Shown piece after piece: positions 61,657 to 64,000 of a stretch of DNA of 64,000 nucleotides (position 1 is its first letter; each line of letters begins with the position of its first letter). The stretch is from Psychrobacillus sp044762855 (GTDB lineage Bacteria > Bacillota > Bacilli > Bacillales_A > Planococcaceae), in NCBI RefSeq assembly GCF_044762855.1, contig NZ_JBIWFB010000001.1, forward strand, positions 1 through 64,000. The letters are read 5' to 3'. Below the pieces are notes generated by a model that saw only the letters and a program-made list of their open reading frames with translations, did not search any database and was not told the DNA's origin. Both the position numbers and the translations under genes were made by a program.

Positions 61657-61685
61657 TTGTGGAATTGATAAATAGTATGTATAAT
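61657..61685 (+). promoter_or_regulatory. SigA promoter of the small conserved protein gene
   Basis: TTGTGG (61657-61662) and a consensus TATAAT (61680-61685) with a 17-bp spacer; start predicted near 61692. Confidence 0.55.
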
Positions 61686-61697
61686 TTTGATTTATAA

Positions 61698-62060
61698 ATG
61701 AGATTGGTGGTGATCCTAATCAATTCATTAGACGTCAATGAAACGAAGAAAAAGCTTTCGCATCTTTACAATGATGTATCGAAGGAACTTTTTGGGTTTG
61801 GTACTTCGCTGTTGAAGGTGACGATAGAGAATAATGTGATCACGTTTCAAGCCAAGCATCGACGTGCCCCTAGGTCAGCTGCTTTAGAAGGGGAAGTTCC
61901 TAGCTTGAAGCAGGAGGTCGATTTTCATATGTCGCTTTTGTTTAAAAAGAAATTGAAACAGAAGTTAGAGGAAGAAATGGATTGGCAAATTGAAGCTGTA
62001 CTCAGAGACTATGATTCTCCGACGCAACTGGCATTTACCAATATTGTAATAAAGGATTAA
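61698..62060 (+). CDS. Small conserved protein of unknown function
   Basis: 120 aa if started at the ATG 61698, which lies only about six bases from the predicted transcript start and has no ribosome site. The strong site GGTGGTGATCC (61705-61715) instead fits a start near 61719, where the in-frame codon is ATC, giving a protein beginning NSLDVNETKKKL. The fold looks mixed, with a charged helical C-half (EGEVPSLKQEVDFHMSLLFKKKLKQKL, AVLRDYDSPTQLAFTNIVIKD). No family is assigned with confidence. Confidence 0.75.
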   Translation: MRLVVILINSLDVNETKKKLSHLYNDVSKELFGFGTSLLKVTIENNVITFQAKHRRAPRSAALEGEVPSLKQEVDFHMSLLFKKKLKQKLEEEMDWQIEAVLRDYDSPTQLAFTNIVIKD

Positions 62061-62124
62061 ATTTTGGTTTTCATACTCGGATTTATCTGAGAGAATGCCA
62101 AGAAATATAACTATAGGGATACAT

Positions 62125-62205
62125 TTCTCTTTGTTTACAAAGAAAAGATGATCTTAGGTAGACTTTGATGTTCTATTTAAGATTGTCTTTTTTTATTTTG
62201 TAGCA
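62125..62205 (+). other. Possible attenuator leader
   Basis: Two hairpins can form: TTTCTCTTTG with CAAAGAAA, and ATCTTA with TAAGAT, the second followed by GTCTTTTTT. They precede the binding-protein gene and might form a terminator in its leader. No riboswitch class is recognised. Confidence 0.35.
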
Positions 62206-62236
62206 CATACTACACATAAAAATGGAGGTTTTACAA

Positions 62237-63286
62237 ATGAAAAAGGTATTGAAAAGTATTTTAGTAATGTCTGCTTTATCGTTAGTTCTTGCAGCTTGTT
62301 CTTCAAAGGAAGGTTCTAAAGAGAAAAAGGAAGCGGAACTTATTGTATCAACTTGGGGGTTTTCGGAGGATTTCTTCCGTGAAAACGTGTATGCACCATT
62401 TGAAAAAGAGCATAATGTCAAAATCGTTCTCGACACAGGGAACAATGCAGATCGTTTGAATAAAGTTCGTCAAGGAAACTCGAATGTGGATGTCATTTTC
62501 TTATCTGATTATTATGCACAGCAAGGTGTTACAGAGGATCTATTTGAAAAAATTGATAGTAGCAAAATTAAGAACTTAGATAAAATTTATGATGTGGCTA
62601 AAGCGCCACTTGGTGAAGGCTTTGGACCAGCTTATACAATTGCACAATTCGGGATTGCTTATAATGCAGATGAAGTTAAACAACCGATTACTTCATGGAA
62701 AGATCTTTGGAATAGTGAGTTAAAAAATAGTATTACAATTCCTAGCATAACGTCTACGACAGGACCTATGTTCTTGGACGCTGCTTCGAAGGTTAGTGGA
62801 AATGAAGAATTTAATGAAGATCAAGCATTTTCCGAAATGAAGAAAGTTATGCCAAACGTTGTAAAAGAATACGGACAAACTTCTGAATTCGTAAATATGT
62901 TCTCTCAAGGTGAAATTGTAGCAGGACCTATTATGGGAATGTACTTCGGAAGTTTACAAGAAGCAGTACCGAATGCAAAATTTGTTACACCGGCTGAAGG
63001 TGGATATGCGGTTATGAACACGGTGAATGTTGTGAAAGATAGTGATCAAAAAGAACTAGCACAAAGCTTCATCAACTTTATGCTGAGCAAAGAAATACAG
63101 GAAAAATCTGCGAAAGCGAAAATCGATTCTCCAGTAAATACAGAAGTTGTATTGACAGACGAGGAAGCTACAAATATGACATATGGAGAAGAGCTGGTTA
63201 ATAGCTTGATCACACTTGATATGAAATTTGTAAATGAGAAATCAAAAACTTGGATTGATCGCTGGAATAGAGAGCTTGTTCAGTAA
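62237..63286 (+). CDS. ABC transporter substrate-binding lipoprotein (PotD-like)
   Basis: 349 aa from the ATG at 62237, after GGAGG; the ATG at 62222 overlaps that site. Lipobox LAAC near residue 20. Extracellular binding protein family 1/PotD fold: LIVSTWGFSEDFFRENVYAPFEKEHNVKIVLDTG, VDVIFLSDYYAQQ, GPAYTIAQFGIAYNAD, ITSWKDLWN, GGYAVMNTVNVVKDS. It captures a small cationic or sugar-like solute. It is followed 18 bp later by a nucleoside hydrolase gene, so the solute may be a nucleoside-related compound. Confidence 0.9.
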   Translation: MKKVLKSILVMSALSLVLAACSSKEGSKEKKEAELIVSTWGFSEDFFRENVYAPFEKEHNVKIVLDTGNNADRLNKVRQGNSNVDVIFLSDYYAQQGVTEDLFEKIDSSKIKNLDKIYDVAKAPLGEGFGPAYTIAQFGIAYNADEVKQPITSWKDLWNSELKNSITIPSITSTTGPMFLDAASKVSGNEEFNEDQAFSEMKKVMPNVVKEYGQTSEFVNMFSQGEIVAGPIMGMYFGSLQEAVPNAKFVTPAEGGYAVMNTVNVVKDSDQKELAQSFINFMLSKEIQEKSAKAKIDSPVNTEVVLTDEEATNMTYGEELVNSLITLDMKFVNEKSKTWIDRWNRELVQ

Positions 63287-63304
63287 GAAAAGGGGTGTTC
63301 GATT

Positions 63305-64000
63305 ATGAAACAAAAAATAATCCTTGATGTAGATACTGGAGTGGATGATGCAATTGGCATCATCCTTGCTGTAAAAAGTCGACAATTTGATGTGCTTGGC
63401 ATCACAACGGTAAATGGGAATGTGTCACTTGAAACGGCTACACGTAATACATGTAAAATTTTAGATTTGCTAGATGAAGAACACATTCCAGTAATTAAAG
63501 GGATGAACACTCCACTTGTTAGAGATACTTTTTTTGAGCATGCGGTACATGGAGAAGACGGATTAGGTGGGGCATTGAGGAATGTTGAACCTAAAAAAAT
63601 ACCAGATGAAGGGTTTGCACCCGATTTTATCATCCATTCAGTTTTAGGATTTCCCGGAGAAGTAACCCTGATTATGACGGGCCCATTAACGAACTTGGCG
63701 CTTGCTATTAAGAAATGTCCAGAAATGGTGAAGCATGTGAAAGAGGTTATTTTCATGGGTGGCGTAATCCAAGGACCCGGAAATGTTACACCTACAGCTG
63801 AATATAACACATACGTTGACCCGGAAGCAGCACGGATCGTATTAAAAGCTGGTTTTGAATCTATTACGCAAGTCGGACTGGATGTAACGAGGAAAGTGCT
63901 TTTGAAGGATGAACATATTGATGAACTTGAAAATACAGTGCTTGCTTCATATATAAAAGAAAGTACGGCTGATTATCGCAAAAGATACTTCGCGCGTAAT
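63305..64000 (+). CDS. Nucleoside hydrolase (IunH family), partial
   Basis: The gene runs off the window; 232 codons are visible of about 310. It begins MKQKIILDVDTGVDDAIGII, with the Ca2+-binding Asp cluster DVDTGVDD of inosine-uridine nucleoside hydrolases, then VNGNVSLETATRN, GEDGLGG, MTGPLTNLALAI, FMGGVIQGPGNVTPTAEYNTYVDPEAA. It splits nucleosides into base and ribose. ATG after AAGGGGTG. It is co-transcribed with the binding protein upstream, which suggests an uptake and salvage operon that goes on past the window. Confidence 0.9.
   Translation, partial: MKQKIILDVDTGVDDAIGIILAVKSRQFDVLGITTVNGNVSLETATRNTCKILDLLDEEHIPVIKGMNTPLVRDTFFEHAVHGEDGLGGALRNVEPKKIPDEGFAPDFIIHSVLGFPGEVTLIMTGPLTNLALAIKKCPEMVKHVKEVIFMGGVIQGPGNVTPTAEYNTYVDPEAARIVLKAGFESITQVGLDVTRKVLLKDEHIDELENTVLASYIKESTADYRKRYFARN

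Overview
The window is low-GC DNA from an endospore-forming member of the Bacillales. The tRNA order, aa3 quinol oxidase operon, spore genes (tlp, an alpha/beta SASP, sda), bacillopeptidase F-like protease and abundant TTG/GTG starts behind strong ribosome binding sites all fit. The overall protein flavour suggests the Planococcaceae (Psychrobacillus, Sporosarcina or Lysinibacillus relatives), but the genus is not fixed by anything seen here.

Layout. Positions 1-1925 hold the end of an rRNA operon (23S tail, 5S, terminator) and then a second 5S with its own promoter, followed by 13 tRNA or tRNA-like genes. Two of those look like fused halves of different tRNAs. Downstream to 2640 is a graveyard: a 5' scrap of a group II intron and a decayed serine recombinase. 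Positions 2650-16850 are a catabolic island with divergent arms. The minus arm encodes a semialdehyde dehydrogenase, two zinc alcohol dehydrogenases and a tartrate/D-malate-type dehydrogenase. The plus arm encodes a LacI-type regulator, a phosphofructokinase-like kinase, a split transketolase, a DctPQM TRAP transporter, a broken hydroxyacyl-CoA dehydrogenase and an iron alcohol dehydrogenase. LacI-type operators (GTTAAGCGCTTAAC and variants) precede the kinase and transketolase genes. Two genes in this island appear to start with AUU.

Positions 16945-31430 carry an acetate symporter pair with a cre site, a large SF1 helicase with a small partner gene, a membrane-anchored trypsin-like protease, the large secreted subtilase and an uncharacterised repeat-containing protein. 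Positions 32276-44439 carry a small membrane protein, qoxABCD, several small conserved genes, tlp, an LLM flavin oxidoreductase, a heterodimeric ABC exporter with its MarR regulator, and yunC. Positions 44561-57773 are mainly transport: a Ca2+/H+ antiporter, an MBL hydrolase, an amino-acid ABC operon containing a saccharopine/lysine-dehydrogenase-like enzyme, a Na+/H+ antiporter, a chemoreceptor, and a Gate-domain membrane protein coupled to an amidohydrolase. The end (58369-64000) has a VLRF1-type release factor, an SASP, yxcD and a neighbour, sda inside a cluster of DnaA boxes, a small lipoprotein, a conserved small protein, a PotD-like binding protein and the start of a nucleoside hydrolase.

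Non-genic structure worth attention: two copies (31489-32154 and 57813-58222) of a terminal-inverted-repeat element with four direct repeats spaced exactly 21 bp; two near-perfect 49-bp palindromes sharing a GGTGCCAGGCACC core that bracket the amino-acid ABC operon; and the DnaA-box cluster around sda.
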